DNA of 64,000 bases from Arthrobotrys musiformis (GCA_036971715.1 JAVHJL010000004.1:2666001-2730000); one strand, 5' to 3'; shown: positions 23,728 through 36,964, counted from the stretch's first letter. Numbers and translations are program-made. The notes: generated from the sequence alone by a model not told the origin.

Positions 23728-26502
23728 ATGACCCTATTGCCTTCCAAGCAGAAGGGTGCTCTCTCGGCTGTTAGGCGCAGTCAGGCTTTAGCACCTGTTC
23801 CAGCTAGCGTCCAGAACGCTCGTCCCACTGGCGAAGAGAAACAACAAGTCATGGCGCCGAAAACGCCTGAAAAGAAGAAGGATCAGCAGAAGGAGAGAAA
23901 GAAGAACCTCCCAGACACACCGCCACCAATTATCACAGATTCAAGGCGAGGGATGGACTACCGTCGTGAGAAATCACTAGGGGAAGGAGGTTTCGCCCGC
24001 TGTTTCGAGGTATACAATCCAGACAACGAGGTTTTCGCTGCTAAGGTTGTCTCGAAAAAGTCACTCAGCTCGCAAAGAATGAAGTCTAAAGTAAGTGATA
24101 CCAGGTTTAACACTGGTGGCCAAATGCACACCCGCTAACTATTCGTAATAGTTCCTCGGAGAGCTGCAAGTGCACAAGACTATGGAGCACCCCAACATTG
24201 TTCGATTCAAGGAATGTTTCGAGGACTCGCAAAATGTGTACATGATTTTGGAGCTTTGCAACAATAAGTCGCTGATGGATCTTCTACGAAGAAGAAAGTT
24301 CTTCACGGAGCCCGAGGCGCGCTTTTTCCTCATCCAGATGCTTGGTGCAGTGAAATATATGCACTCAAGAAATGTCATCCATAGGGATCTTAAACTTGGA
24401 AACATATTTTTAGATGAAAATTTGAACGTCAAGATTGGGGATTTTGGTTTAGCCGCTTTGTTGATCGACGGGACCGAAAGAAAGAACACTATATGTGGTA
24501 CACCCAACTACATTGCCCCCGAAGTTTTGTTCGGCAAAGAAGAAGGCCATTCTTTCGAAGTCGACCTGTGGTCGTTAGGCATCATACTCTACGCCATGCT
24601 TATCGGCAAACCGCCTTTCCAGTCGAGCGACGTTAAGGAAATCTACCAAAAGATCAAGGTCGCAACGTTTTCATACCCAAACAATCCACCACAACAGATC
24701 TCGCCTGAAGCAAAGGACCTTATCAAATCTCTCCTGAGCCCCGATCCTCGGAACAGACCGACCATCGATGACATTGCGGATCACTCCTTCTTCAAAACTG
24801 GGTATTTCCCCAGACAACTACCTATCGCGACACTAAGAGCAATCCCGGCTTGGGACGACCAAGTTACCAGTAGTAAGGGAACATGGTATCGGAACTTTCT
24901 TGAAGTCGCTCGCGTTTCCGGTGTTGGTTTCGGGGTCGAAGGCGTCGGTGCATCGCGAGGAAAGGGTGTTGAGATTCTACCCATTAATGAGGATGACGAC
25001 GAACCAATGGAGAACGTTGTAGTCCAGGCCCCCATTGGCCAAAAGATGATTGTTGCCCCAGTGGTCCTGATGTCACCAGCTAGCCAACGAACAAAGCCGA
25101 ACCAACGTATGATCCCGGAGGAGCTTTCCCCAAAGATCACTAAGACCAAGAACATCGGTGGAATGCCCAAGATACCGTCAAGGCTAAATCCATTGAGAGA
25201 GATGCAGCTGCAGCGAGCGAGTAAAGACAGCGGGACTCTTGCTCCCCTCGAAGGATTCCGTGATTTGAAGATAGGCTCGGATAAGAACGAAAATGCCCCA
25301 GCCTCCACTAATGCGAATGGGTATAAGCTGCCATCCAAACTTGGTCGGGGGGGTGTTATTCTCGACACGAAAATCCGAGCCCCGAAACTTCCAACTGTGT
25401 ATGCCGCGGGAAGTTCACGGTCCAACCCCATTGATCTTGAGCCATCAGCCTCACAGGCGGCCCAGCGGAGGCCATCGTCTGAGAGCATCACCCCTAGCTA
25501 CCGCAGTAATCCAATTCCCAACGCCTCCCGCGAGATCGTGATTGAAAATATCAAGCAAACGCTGAAGTCGCTCTCGGCTTTCAACAAAAGAACGGTCGAT
25601 ACCCTACCACCACAGCCAAAAGAAACAAGAACCGCGATCGATCAGACAAATAGAGCGAGGATCACACCGATGAATGTTGAGAGTGGCGCGTGGATTACCA
25701 AATGGGTTGACTACTCTAATAAGTACGGAGTCGGTTATATTTTGAACGACAATACTACTGCCACAATCTTCAAGGACGGAACAAACATCTTGTTGGATTT
25801 CCCAAAGCCCAATTTTGATATGGACTCGGCTCTGATGGAATACGTTGTTCCAAAGAAAGCCACCCGAACTACGATGCTGCTCAAGGATTCTGCCAGATTT
25901 AGGTCATCTGGATTAGCCGATAAAGCTGGTATCTGTAAGAAGTTGGGCGACTTCATGCTCAATAAACTCGGCAATTCGACGCCTGACGATGAAACTGAGA
26001 CGACAAGCAGTCGCACCTTCGACCCCTCTACAAGATCTTACATAAGCCATTTTATCCGTGTCAATGGTGGAGTTGGTCCCGACGGAAAGGAAATCATTTA
26101 CGCTGTTTTCCGGCTAGATGAAGGAGGTTTCCAGGTAATTTTGCCCCACGTTACAATATCATGTTCTCGATCCCGCTAACATCTTTACAGATCAACTTCC
26201 CTGATCACTTTAAAATCATTCTGCATCACGATGGGCGAACGATCAGATTTTTTGACCAATCGAGAATCGTCTACACCGTCTCGCTAGAAGAACTGTACAC
26301 CCTTGCGCATACTAAGCGTCAGACGGGTGTTGCAGTCCTTCTATCAAGAAACGACATCCATAAGAAAATGCAGATCTTCCAGTCCATATTGGAGGGATGG
26401 TTGAGCTGCGATTCTAAAACTGGCGAATTCCTTAGGAAGGGCCAGAAACTCGCCGTTGGAGAAATCGTGATCGCCCTTGGCGGATACTCGGACCCAGCTT
26501 AA
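23728..26502 (+). CDS. cdc5: polo-like kinase (Cdc5/Plo1/PlkA homologue)
   Basis: Exons 23728-24090, 24152-26134 and 26191-26502 give 885 residues. The first ATG of the frame at 23728 is used. The kinase domain begins near residue 78: glycine loop LGEGGFA (84-90), Lys106, HRDLK with catalytic Asp200, DFG at 218-220 and activation-loop Thr234 in KNTICGTPNY, the equivalent of human PLK1 Thr210. A disordered linker of about 250 residues follows. The polo-box domain begins at WITKWVDYSNKYGVGY, and the second polo box carries the phosphopeptide-binding His-x-Lys pair in FPDHFKIIL; the last intron falls just before it. Known role: mitotic entry, spindle and septation control, with docking on primed phospho-sites. 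All catalytic and docking residues are present, so it is predicted active. Confidence 0.97.
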
Positions 26503-27227
26503 TCCATGGGGCTACCCTTAGGATACGATGGAACGAACTTTGCGATGAAATCCCCTATTTTAAACTATCTAATTCTCACAAATTCGGAGAAGAGGATAAC
26601 AAACAACCGCTTTTTGGCTTCATTGTAACTCTATTGTTAAAACGTTTCATAACGATTTTGTATTTGGCTAACGGCGTTAACTGGAAGCTACAGTGTCTCG
26701 TCTCTTCATAGCATTTGGAGACTGGCGTTTATTCTTTCTTTTTCTTGTTTTTTCTTGTTTTTTTTTTTTTGCGGATTAGCACTTTGTCATAAACTTTCTG
26801 CAATCTGGAACGCTCCAGGTGCTTTTCTTTTTAAATGACCCTACGTTCTGTATACTATAGCATAATATCGAAGGCACCTTGCGTTCAAATTTGCTTTTTG
26901 GTGTCTCATTACTGTACATTATCTTGGTCTCAGCGCCTGTATTGCATACGCTACCCTTGATGGCAATGTTGAGAAGATTCACGCCCAAGTTCCTTGGTCC
27001 TATGAACGGTATCGTATTTAATTGTGTGTCAAAATGGATAAAAATGTGTTGTAGACGCAAAATGCAACAGGATTTACACCTACCCAGTTGATATTTTGTA
27101 TTCCAGTTCACCTTTTCGAATTACTCATTAATCGATACCCCAAAGGCAAGAAAGGAAGAGCCCCGAACCGTTTACGTTTTTTTGATTCTCTTCAGACTTT
27201 TGGATTTAGTGGAGAAGGTGTTTCGCG
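26503..27227. other. intergenic, polo kinase 3' flank and UPF0538 promoter
   Basis: Contains T-rich tracts near 26740-26772, probably 3' untranslated and terminator DNA of the kinase gene. No gene recognised; a 111-codon minus frame at 26776-27111 resembles nothing. Confidence 0.5.
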
Positions 27228-27953
27228 ATGGCTTCTACATCTTCAGATGATTCATGTAAGTTTTTTTTCTTTCTTTTAGTCTACACGTTTATATATAAAG
27301 CTTCATGCTAACGAAAGCCTTGGCCTTCGTTTGTGTGGTCCCGGGGTTGGTCTTAAGTGAAAAATGCAACTATCACCGTACGAGTGATCAAGTCGTTTCC
27401 GTATAGGACGTGCAAGAATCTGGTTATTCGGGGGTTAGATCTTACGGGTGTTACGGTTGGGGAGTTTAAAGCTCGGGCGGGCAGTGGTTCGTCCTCTCCA
27501 TCTCCTCTCTTTATGCTTCGGGTATGTCTGTGGAGGAGGGCTGATTGTACTGGGCGGCGGCGTAGATGTTAAGACTTTATCCGGATGGAAACCGTATCAG
27601 AATGTTGAATTTGGTGAGTTACTTTTTTTTATTACTTTCTGCTTTTTTCCATACCATTTGAGCAGGGTACTTATGGACTTTTGTTTTTATAGATGCGATG
27701 AAGTTATACACCAAAGCCCACGGGACGAAGACTCAGAATCTAATCATCAACCTCGACCGTCCGGACTGGATGTTCGACGACGACTCGAAGACTTTGGCGG
27801 AAGTTGGGTGTGGTATGCATTCCCCTTCACTCTATATGAAATGGCTTTTGTTAATATTGTGGTACTTTTGTAGAGCACGAAACGGAGGTTTCGTTCTTTA
27901 ATAGAGCGGCGTATGAGGAGTACCTTGCGGATCCTGTGAATAAATGGGAGTAG
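27228..27953 (+). CDS. UPF0538 family protein (human C2orf76 homologue), five small exons
   Basis: Exons 27228-27255, 27358-27486, 27566-27613, 27693-27812 and 27874-27953 join to 134 residues, the usual size of the family. The product starts MASTSSDDSL, then ITVRVIKSFPYRTCKNLVI, VTVGEFKARAGSD, GWKPYQNVEFDAMKLYTKA, a short NLIINLD segment, HETEVSFFNRAAYEEYLAD and ends NKWE. This follows the UPF0538 layout of an N-terminal ubiquitin-like strand pair and a C-terminal FF-xx-Y motif. The intron 27487-27565 uses a weak GTTCGT donor. A better GTATGT donor at 27520 paired with a TTAAG acceptor would also keep frame but inserts about seven extra residues, so exon 2/3 boundaries are the least certain part. 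Function of the family is unknown. The gene is easy to miss because no exon exceeds 129 nt. Confidence 0.85.
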
Positions 27954-28848
27954 GCTTCCTTTTCCTGGGGGACCTGGGGTCTTTTTGTACTGTTCAATCG
28001 ACCGCCTGGCACCGAGGATAGGTTTTTGAGATATACTTGGTCATGAGAGGCTCTTCTCTTTGGAGGCTTTAATCTAGAGGACGGTTGGTAGAAATGTGAT
28101 TTCTCGGCGGGTTTACGGGATACAAGTCGACGATAGCCCAATTTCCAATTCATCCAAGAGGGTGATAATTAAAGATGGTATAGATATATACAAGAAAGAA
28201 ACGTGAATGAAGCCGTATCGGCGAAAGTAAAGAAGAATGGTGAACAGGAAGAAAAAGAAGAAAAGGGAGAATATACAAGAAAAAAGCCACCACTGCAATC
28301 AGAGTGAGAAAAGGAGTGGACTGCGGTATACATAGTCTGGGGGCCGCCGGTGTATTAAAAAAACGAGGAAAGGGCATAGGAGTACCTAGGTATATAAATA
28401 CTAGTCTTGTATTTATAAATGCCACAGATAAACAAAAAGAAAAAGGAATTGCCTCAAAAACATGTTCACTCTGCCGACTACTTATCTATCGTACTTTTTT
28501 CTTCCACCCTTAGCTGTTACACAATAAAACACCATGCTTTTTTGATACCTCTTCCCTATCTGTTTTTTGTCTCCACACCTGGTTCCATATAATGATGATC
28601 AAAAAGACGAAATTAGAATCCGCGCACCCATCACAGATGTTGCCCTCGAAAGCAAAAAAAAGAAGTTCCTTCAATACAATAAAAAGAAACGAATCAGATT
28701 CCAACGCCTTGGTCAGTTAATAATCCCAACAACAATGCATGCACATAGATGCAAAACAACCGGCTTTTATTTTATTTTCTTTATTTATTTTTCTTGTCTT
28801 TCTTTAAGGCAATAGACGGCCGTGGTAAACAATAATCATAGTCGAATT
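27954..28848. other. intergenic between convergent genes
   Basis: The 3' flanks of the UPF0538 gene (+) and the zinc transporter (-). AT-rich, with a CCTAGGTA word at about 28385-28392. No gene recognised. Confidence 0.5.
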
Positions 28849-30622
28849 TTAATGGGCGTGTCCGTGGGCTCCGGCTCGAGCTTCGGCGTTAGGGTCGATA
28901 GGTCCGCAACACTGTCCAACTTCGCACTCGGTCGAACATTCCATTAAGCAGCCGACGTCACCGTCATCAGAGGCCTTGGATTTGCCATTAACAGCGCCAT
29001 AGGAGCTGCTGCTGCCGGCTGGTGCCGGGGCAAGATGTGGGCTTGAGCTTCCGGATCCGGAGGGCGAGTACTCTGGCTGAATGGTGGATGAGTGGATGCC
29101 GTAGGCGTGTAGGCACTCGCGGATAGCCTCTGCCAAGACGATGTACCTGGCCGTCGGGTTGTCGTCGGTATTCTTGTGGGATTCTGTGGTGCAGTGCGGG
29201 TTGAATGCGATCCTAACGTGGAGGGAGGCTACCATCTTGATATCCGAAAGCTGCCAGATGTGGAGTTCATGGACGCTAAGAACGCCTGGAACATTTTCAA
29301 TATCCTTCTTGACGTCATCGAGGGAAATGCCGTTGGGGACGGCCTGAAGGAGGATGCTGGCGGCGGATTTGCAGAGTGGGAGAGCAGATGAGAAAATGAT
29401 GATGGTGATGATAAGAGAGATCGCAGGATCGAAGTAGAATCTCCACCAGAAGTCTGTTTGCCAGATGAACAAAGCCGAGGCAATGACACCAACGTTACCG
29501 AGAGCGTCTCCAAGAACATGGAGGAAAACACCCCTCATGTTCAAGTTTTGGTGAGAGTGGCCTCCCTTCTTCGACTTGGGCTTGGCGTGTTCGTGTTCCC
29601 TGTGCCATTCCGGGTTCTTCGGTGGGTTTGCGAGATATTCGGTGTGGTCGTGCTTGTGTGGGTGGGTGTGAGGTCGGTCGTGGAGATGGCTAGACTTGTG
29701 CTTTGTACCATTCGCAATAAGTGGTGTCCTCTCAGTAGATTCTCCGTCGATCACGACAGCCTCCTCGATATCCGGGTATTCATTCTCACTGGACGACGAA
29801 GATCCAAGAGCAGCCCTGGCAGCGGCATCTGTGATCGCCTGCCTGTTCAAGGCAGGGTGAACATGGATGTCTTCGACGGTTGAGAAGTGACGGTGCTTAG
29901 ACGAACTTCCAAAAGAGTGGGAATGGCCGTGACGATAGCTGTGGGAGTGAGACCGTGAGTGTCTTCGAGGGTATACTCCGACGACAGTTTCAGGAAGGAC
30001 GCTTTCGATATCGCCGGTTTCGTCAGCAGCATCGATTTCATCGTCGGTGTGGATATGACCTTCCAAGCCGTGGGTGTGTCGGTGGCCTTCATGGCCTTCG
30101 TTTCCGTGGGAGTGTCCTCCGTGGCCGTGGTCGTGGAAGAGGAATAGACCGACGATGTTGGAGGCGAGGCCGGCCGAACCAACGGCAAGGATGAGGACGG
30201 GTTGGTTGATGACAGGGGGGTCAAAGAATCGCTGGATTGCTTCTAGAACAATCGACAGGCACAAGGCGAGGAGGAAGACACCGTTGATGAGAGCGCCGAG
30301 AACTTCAGCCCTTTGCCACTGTTGTGTTTGCCAGTTATGTTAGTAATTGCTCAGCCGCCTGTCTAAATGACTAGACAAAGAAAGAATAATGTGAAAGGGG
30401 ACTGCCTACGCCATAGGTATATTTGCTGCTGCTGGTCTTGCTCTTGGCTAGACGGATAGCATAGAGGGCGACGATGAGGGAGAAGACATCGTTCAGCATG
30501 TGGAAGGAGTCAGCGACGAGGGCGAGAGAGTGGACGGCATATCCGACGATGATTTCGAGGAAGAAGAATACGGTGTCGATGATAAGGAGGGTGATTATTC
30601 TGGCGGACCGGGAGAAGGCCAT
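28849..30622 (-). CDS. zrc1: vacuolar-type zinc transporter, CDF family (Zrc1/Cot1-like)
   Basis: Exons 30622-30410 and 30318-28849 with a 91-nt intron (GTAGGC donor, CAACAG acceptor) encode 560 residues. Six transmembrane segments are visible. The transport-site pairs are HMLND (His41, Asp45) in TM2 and HVLGD (His338, Asp342) in TM5, the HxxxD signature of zinc-specific cation diffusion facilitators. The loop between TM4 and TM5 (about 130-330) is long and His-rich, with HDHGHGGHSHG, HSRSHSHSYRHGHSH and HDRPHTHPHKHDH, and with acidic stretches. The cytosolic C-terminal metallochaperone-like domain follows (VPGVLSVHELHIWQL). The tail carries a cysteine cluster, CLMECSTECEVGQCC, and ends HGHAH. 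Known role: Zn2+/H+ exchange into the vacuole for storage and tolerance. The loop is long and the Cys tail looks like an added metal-binding element. Confidence 0.95.
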
Positions 30623-33335
30623 GATGTTGAGTTCGGCCCGGTGAGTCTAAGCGACTGCACTGGCGACTGGCGATACCGATGGAGGGAAGATGCAGATGTT
30701 TGTGTCCGACGGGAGTCCCCTGAGGACGGGAGAAAGCAGGACCAGTTGTTTCTCTATGTACGATAGATGACCGACGACCAGGAAAGTACTTCGGTGGGTA
30801 TAGGTACTTAAGTAAGTAGGTATGCGGGGTGCCTTGGTGCTGTGGTTGTGGTTGCAGTTAGCGGTTGATGGAGCCGGGAGGATTTGATAATATATGTGTG
30901 TGATGGTGATGACGACAGAGACGATGAACTAGAACGGGAAAAAAGGGAGAAAAGAGGGATACCGTCGGCACTCAGAAGCCCTTCTCCAAAACAAAAACAA
31001 AAACGAAGATATACAGTATTTTAGTCGGATGCAAATAGTAATACAAGCAGCGAAGCCGGTGATGGATATTTATTTGTGACAAGATGGACAGAAAGAGGAA
31101 AGTGGAAGAGGTCAAAGGGAAGAGAACAACATGGTTTTCGTGTGGTTTTAAAAGTGCGGTTCGATCGAATCGAATCGAAAATGCGCAGGCAAAAGTTATG
31201 CGAATTCACAAATTTGCCGATGTTCTTTTTTTTTTTTTTTTTTTTTTTCCTTTTAATTTTCGCTTAAACCAGGGCAGGATTACTTACTCAATTCCTTGCG
31301 TTAATTATAATAGCAGTAGTAATAATAGGGGAAGAAGGGGAATGGAAGGGTTTTTGGAGAGAGGAGAGAAGGAGAAGGAGGAGGAGATGCGGGAGATAAG
31401 ATTATTATCTGATCGATCAGTCAGCCGGTCTTTATATAAATTTAAAGGAAAAAAAGGCCGGCGTCAGGGCGGCCGGAACAGATTTTCTGCCTTTTGTGTC
31501 TAATGACTAATAAATATCTAATGGATACTCCTCGCCCCTCTTATACTTATACTTTATAGACACACGATATCTTTGTAATATACTGTTGAAGGGGGGGCTG
31601 AGGGAGATGCAACGGGAATTTCGAATATTCCCGATGCAGCGCACCATATGTTATATATCATATATGCATACCCTCCTCTAGTGTATATCAATACTACATA
31701 TTAACATTATATTCACGCTGCATTTGGCGTCCGGCATTGCATTCAGGCAATATGTAAAAGGCCATGCAAGTTGATATATCCAACGTCGCACAAGACTCAA
31801 GACGTCCGGTCTGGAATACAATTGCAACATGCAACATTGCATCCCGTATATCATACGTACCGGTACTAACCTGCATCGGTCAGTGAGGGTTTTATTCCAT
31901 TTTACCTCCCATCCGACCGCCAGTTGTCAATACCAATATTCGTGTCGTGTGCACATTACAAAAAATATTATACATAGTTTATAACTTAGGCGTGCTCCGG
32001 CGCCCGAAATAACAGTCGTCGGGAAGAAAAATCGCAACATCCCGACTTCCGTCATTATAATTTTTACCGACATTTTATACCCGACTCCCCTTTCTAGAGC
32101 GCCCCCCTCGCATGGGAGTCGGACTTTATATTTAGCCCTGCGATCGAAATGTTGCAAATGACGCACATAGCATGAGGGGGGGCCACACCGGCATCTGCGC
32201 GACGGATTACGCTAACCTGTGCATAACCCACTGCACACGCACACGCTCTTCAATAGCATTGTCTAGCCGAAAATATCGGCTCCAATGATCTCTAAAAAGC
32301 GAATACCACAGTGGTATATATACTTCCCCCCTCTAAGATCTCGTCCCGGGCGGTAACTGGTGCTACTACCCACCTATCTAGTATAGTTCTCTCGCAAGAT
32401 TCTATCAACATGTCCTTTTCACTTTTGCAATTGTCCTCAGACGCGTGGCCAGATCTACTCATACCTACTAACCTAGTAGCTAGTACTATTGCGTAAATAT
32501 ACTGAATTCTGAATGTTCGATACTGTATCATATAAAACATCACTCGATTAGATTGCGCCTCGCCCTTTTTTTCTTCATCCACACAAAAAAAACTAGGGGG
32601 AAATATGCCATGTAAAATGGAGAGGGGTATATACAATAAATTTTTTGGTTGGAATCGATTAACTCTCTGTGTCACAGATATAAAAAAAACACACACAAGG
32701 GATTTCTAAATTGCTCTCGACATCTGATAATAAGTAAAGAAAAAGAGATAGAATGGAATAAAAAGCAAGAAGGAAATGTAGTATATGCCAGAGGATATAA
32801 GGGAAATAATAGTCAAAAAAAAGAGGAACCCGTAGTCCGAATTAAAAATAAAAATGGCTTTAATCTCGCAGGCCGATGGAAAGAGAAGGGAAATAATAAT
32901 TTTATGGCAGGAAAATGGTAAAAAAAAGAGAAGAAGAAAGAAGATGCCGTTTTTGATCCGAATAGTCGCTTGATCGGATGAGATTGGTGGTGGTTGGTTG
33001 GTCGTTATGGTACTGATAGTCGAAATTATTCAATATGCAAAGGAATGCTCCCGCGGTAATGGAAAAGAGAAACCAACAGATAAAAAAACAAATCAAACAA
33101 ATGGAACGGTATGAACAAAGGAATGCGAGGTAAAGGGAATGATGAGATAAATTGGAATAAAAAAAAGGTCTCGGTTGTATGCCCAGAATAATAACCCAGA
33201 ATGCAGTTGCGACAAAAAATAGTCGGAGTAAAAGAAAGCGGCAGGGCACGAAGTTGTGAATAGTAAAATACCTTCCCTTAAATAAAAGCAGAAGCGGGAA
33301 TATCAAGATCGTGAGAAAAGGGAAGCAAAAAGCGA
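30623..33335. other. 2.7-kb intergenic stretch
   Basis: Promoter of the zinc transporter on the left, with TAGGTACTTAAGTAAGTAGG at about 30801-30820. It also has a T23 run (31226-31248), purine-rich DNA around 31320-31390 and very AT-rich DNA from 32600 to 33300, which is the 3' flank of the Sel1-repeat gene. No gene recognised. Confidence 0.5.
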
Positions 33336-35372
33336 TCACATAATAACACAGTCTTTCTCACCAGCGTCGGTAGTGCCTGCCTTTTGCTTCTTTCCCTTGC
33401 TGAGTTTGTCGACGCTATTGTGCATCGCTGCTTCGATAGTGCGTAGTCGTAGTTTCGCTCTATCGTCTCCCTGCTCTGCGGCACGGACGTACCACATGTT
33501 CGCGCCAACCTCGTCTCGAATGCAACCGATGCCCATCTCTGTGAAGTAGCCAACAGTATAAGCTGCTTTAGCCAGGCCTAAAGAATGGAATGTTAGTGTT
33601 ACGTGCAACAAAAAGAGAGATTCCATTTAAAAGTATTTACCTCGTTCAGCGGCTTTCATGGCCCAGGCGTAAGCCTCGGACTCATCGGGTTCGAGAAGTG
33701 GGGGGGCGCCAACAGTATACCAAGCGCAGAGAGCCAATTGGGCCGGTGCGAAGCCGAGTTCCGCTGCTCCGGTATAATAGTGAATACTCAAAGCGGCATC
33801 CTGAGGACATTCCAAAGTTCCCTTCTCGTAAGCTTCTCCCAGCCGGTAACTAGCCTCCGCATGCCCAAGTTCAGCAGCTTGAGCATACAGCTGGGCGGAG
33901 TAACCGGGATCTTTGAAGATATCCTTGTCGTCTCCAACCTCGTGCAACTTTCCCAATTCGAATGGCGCATTTGGATACTGGTAATCAGCTGCTTCCGTGG
34001 CTCGTTTCAGCCATTTCAGTCCTTCTTTGTAGCCGTCTGCTATTCCGAGGTCGCCTCTCAAACATGCCATTGCCAATCTGGTCATTGCACCTGGGTGGTT
34101 CCTCGCAGCTGACGCTCTGTAGAATTGAACAGCTTTCAATGGCTCCTTTTTCGTGCCCCATCCATATTCGTAATGTAGAGCGGCTCGGTATCCGGATTCA
34201 GCGTGGCCGTGCTTCGCTGCAGCGACGAACAGAGGGAAAGCTTTGTCCAAGTCTGGTTTTCCGTTTGTGAACAATCCGCTGCACAATGCGTCGGCCAAAA
34301 AGTATTGCGCATATGGGAAAGATCGATCTGCGAGTCTTTGGAGAATCTGCCGTGCTTCTTTTAATAACCTGGCCCTCTTCCTGTCAGGCGCAAGGTCGAC
34401 GTCCGAACCGTGGGGCGACCTGCCCTTGGGAGCAGGGGATCGATCCCTGCCCGCGCTACTGGGAGGGTGGTTTGGCACATTCTCCAACGATTGCGCGGCC
34501 GATATCAAGAAAACCGCAAACTCGTATTGAATCGACGGATCATTGGTCTTCATGGCGTTTTGTCGGTACAGCTCAATGGTCTTCTCGTGGGAAAGTAGTG
34601 ACGCATCCTTTCCAACAACTCCCTTGAGATGGGAGTTGTCGAAAGTATATACACCGGGTGCATCTCCTTCACTCGACCTTCTGCTATCGTTCGAGTATGC
34701 TGCTGAGTGGACTCTTGGTGCTGGGTGTCCCGGGGTTCCTGTACGACCACGGAATTCACCGTAGAACGAATATACCCCTGAATTGCCTGACGCTTTTCTT
34801 CTGTTAGGAGCTCGATCGTGGGGTGCGAGGTGATTTGGATTAATCGGCGGGTCCGAGTCCGTTGAGACGGGTGACTCTTGTGTGGTACGGAGCTGATCTT
34901 CATTGTACGACTCAAAGTGGGCGTATTTCAAGGGAATGATAGCAGGTTCCAGCTCCCCAGCTCCTGTCGATGCCCCTTCATTTGTATCATTGCCACTAGA
35001 TCTTGGCCTTATAGATGCACCCAGAGTAAGGTCTAGACTTGGGACACCGGAGTCTGAGGATATGCGAGCATCGTCAATGATCCCGGATTGTGGTTGATGT
35101 ATTTCCTGTGGAACTTGAGCTGTGTAGTGAGTGCGATATCCGGTTTCTCGGATAGGAGAATCCTTTTCAAGATTCCGCCGTTCTCCAGAGTAGTCTGTGA
35201 CGTTTAACCGGCTCGGTTGCTGGTGGTAGGTAGCGGTTTCGTTGGGCCTTCCGGCCATGTTATTGTCGTCGAGATAGGAGTCCCTTGGTAATCGAGGGCT
35301 CAGGATTGGCGACGAAGCTCTCTTGACGTCTTTACTCTCATCTCCCAGAGAGTACGGTGACACAGCAGTCAT
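33336..35372 (-). CDS. chs4: Sel1-repeat chitin synthase activator (Skt5/Chs4-like) with CAAX end
   Basis: Exons 35372-33641 and 33577-33336, split by a 63-nt intron, give 657 residues. The frame is open 24 codons further upstream but has no ATG there, so 35372 is the conservative start; the true N-terminus may lie on an earlier exon. The first 280 residues are polar and disordered. Tandem Sel1 (TPR-like) repeats then run from about ARQILQRLADRSFPYAQYFL through GHAEASYRLGEAYEKG to VGANMWYVRAAEQGD, about seven units. The C-terminus is CVIM, a farnesylation CAAX box; the yeast Chs4 CAAX is of the same kind. Known role of the family: activation of Chs3-type chitin synthase and its anchoring at growth sites and septa. 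The class IV chitin synthase lies 10.8 kb away on the other strand. Confidence 0.9.
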
Positions 35373-36962
35373 TTCTTCTCCACTGTGTTTCCTAGATCCG
35401 AGGCGTACGAGAGACGAATAGGAGGTCGCCTGCTGATCTCCCAATTGACGGTTAAACGAGCGTCCTTGGGCGTGGAAGGTTCTTTACGTCTTCTTTCCCG
35501 TGCTTTCTTTCTTTTTTCTTCTCGTTCTTTGACGATGAAGATGTCGTTAACTCTCGCAAGATCGTCGAAGGTGATGCCGAAAGAAGATAAAGGTTGGATG
35601 GAGGCCACGAGGGGTTTAGCTAAAACCGAGATGAAGTAGATAAAAATAAAAAAAAATAAAATAAAACGAAGGGATCCGGGTCGGTGTTTATATATGAGAA
35701 TGAAGCGGAGCGTCTATAAAAACGAGCGAAGTTCCGAAGCTCAAAAGTGCAGCTGGTAGAAATTCTGTTGTCAAGAATCTCCACAGACGGTCCACGTTGG
35801 CACAAAATGCGTCTATGCAAGGGAGCTCGGAGTCAAAGGGATATAACCGGCCAGGGGGGCACACCGCTGCATATATCGGCTTGCAATGCCCTCGACTCGA
35901 ACAAGAAAAATAAAAAAAAATAAAAAATAAAAATAAAACCTGCGGCGGCGCTGGCGACAACGATAGCGACTATTGCAGGCAGACGGATGGGGTTCGGGAG
36001 GGGTCCCACAAAGCAAAGCAGGAAAGCAGATTTTAGATTTAGAATTATAAGATGACGCTTCCTCTGCTTTGTTAATGATTTCCACCGGTTGTAATTCTCC
36101 ACAAACGAAAGGCTCCTTTTTTGGGAGGCCGGCTTGCTGGGGAGAAGGACTACCAACAGTTAACGTTTAACTGTTTCTGCCCTGGCGAAGTTTTCTGGAA
36201 GGCGGAGAGATTGGACCTCGAAACAACACAGGACTGGTTCGTTTAAGGTGCAACGTCGGCTTTGATTGCAGCCGGGCTATAATTAAAAAAAGCCCGAGTT
36301 ATTAGACACGATGCTTAAGAGAGAAGCCGAAAGTTCGAGTGTATGCCGGTATGTATAGGTGTAGCACTGCGTATGTGCAGAATATTCTTCGAAGGGAACC
36401 AAACGAGTGGGATGTAGCGGAAACAGCTGTGGTTTCTTGTGGCTGGAAGTGGAAGGAACAAGACCCAGATGATTGAGACGGGGCAGCTAGCAGCTATTCC
36501 GGGAAGGAGGCCTAACTACGACGCGAACGAATTCGAACGAACGTAATAGCAAGAATTGGGGGTTGATGCTAAAAATTAATCGGACAGGACTGAGGTGGGA
36601 TTGGGGACTCTTTCTTGGGTCATGGAACCTTGCAAGCAGGCAAGCTTCGTCTAGGTATGTATGTTCTCCACCTGGTGCGGCGAGGGCTAGTGATCTATGA
36701 CGACGAAAAGGGCAAACATTCACAGTCCAGTCTTTCCTCTCACTCACTTTTTTTCGCTCTCAATTCGGTAGTATCTGTTCCCCTCAAAGTGGAGAGGCAA
36801 GGAGGGATGTGATAGCGATGCGTATGTAAGAAAGTATGTGTGTATGTATGTTCAATGTATGTATGCCCGGTATATGATAAATTGGACCGTGGCAGGGAGA
36901 GGCCCTTTCAAAGTACCAGTACTTACATACATGCATACACACAACATGCTTAACATACCCGA

Positions 36963-36964
<2 letters not shown>

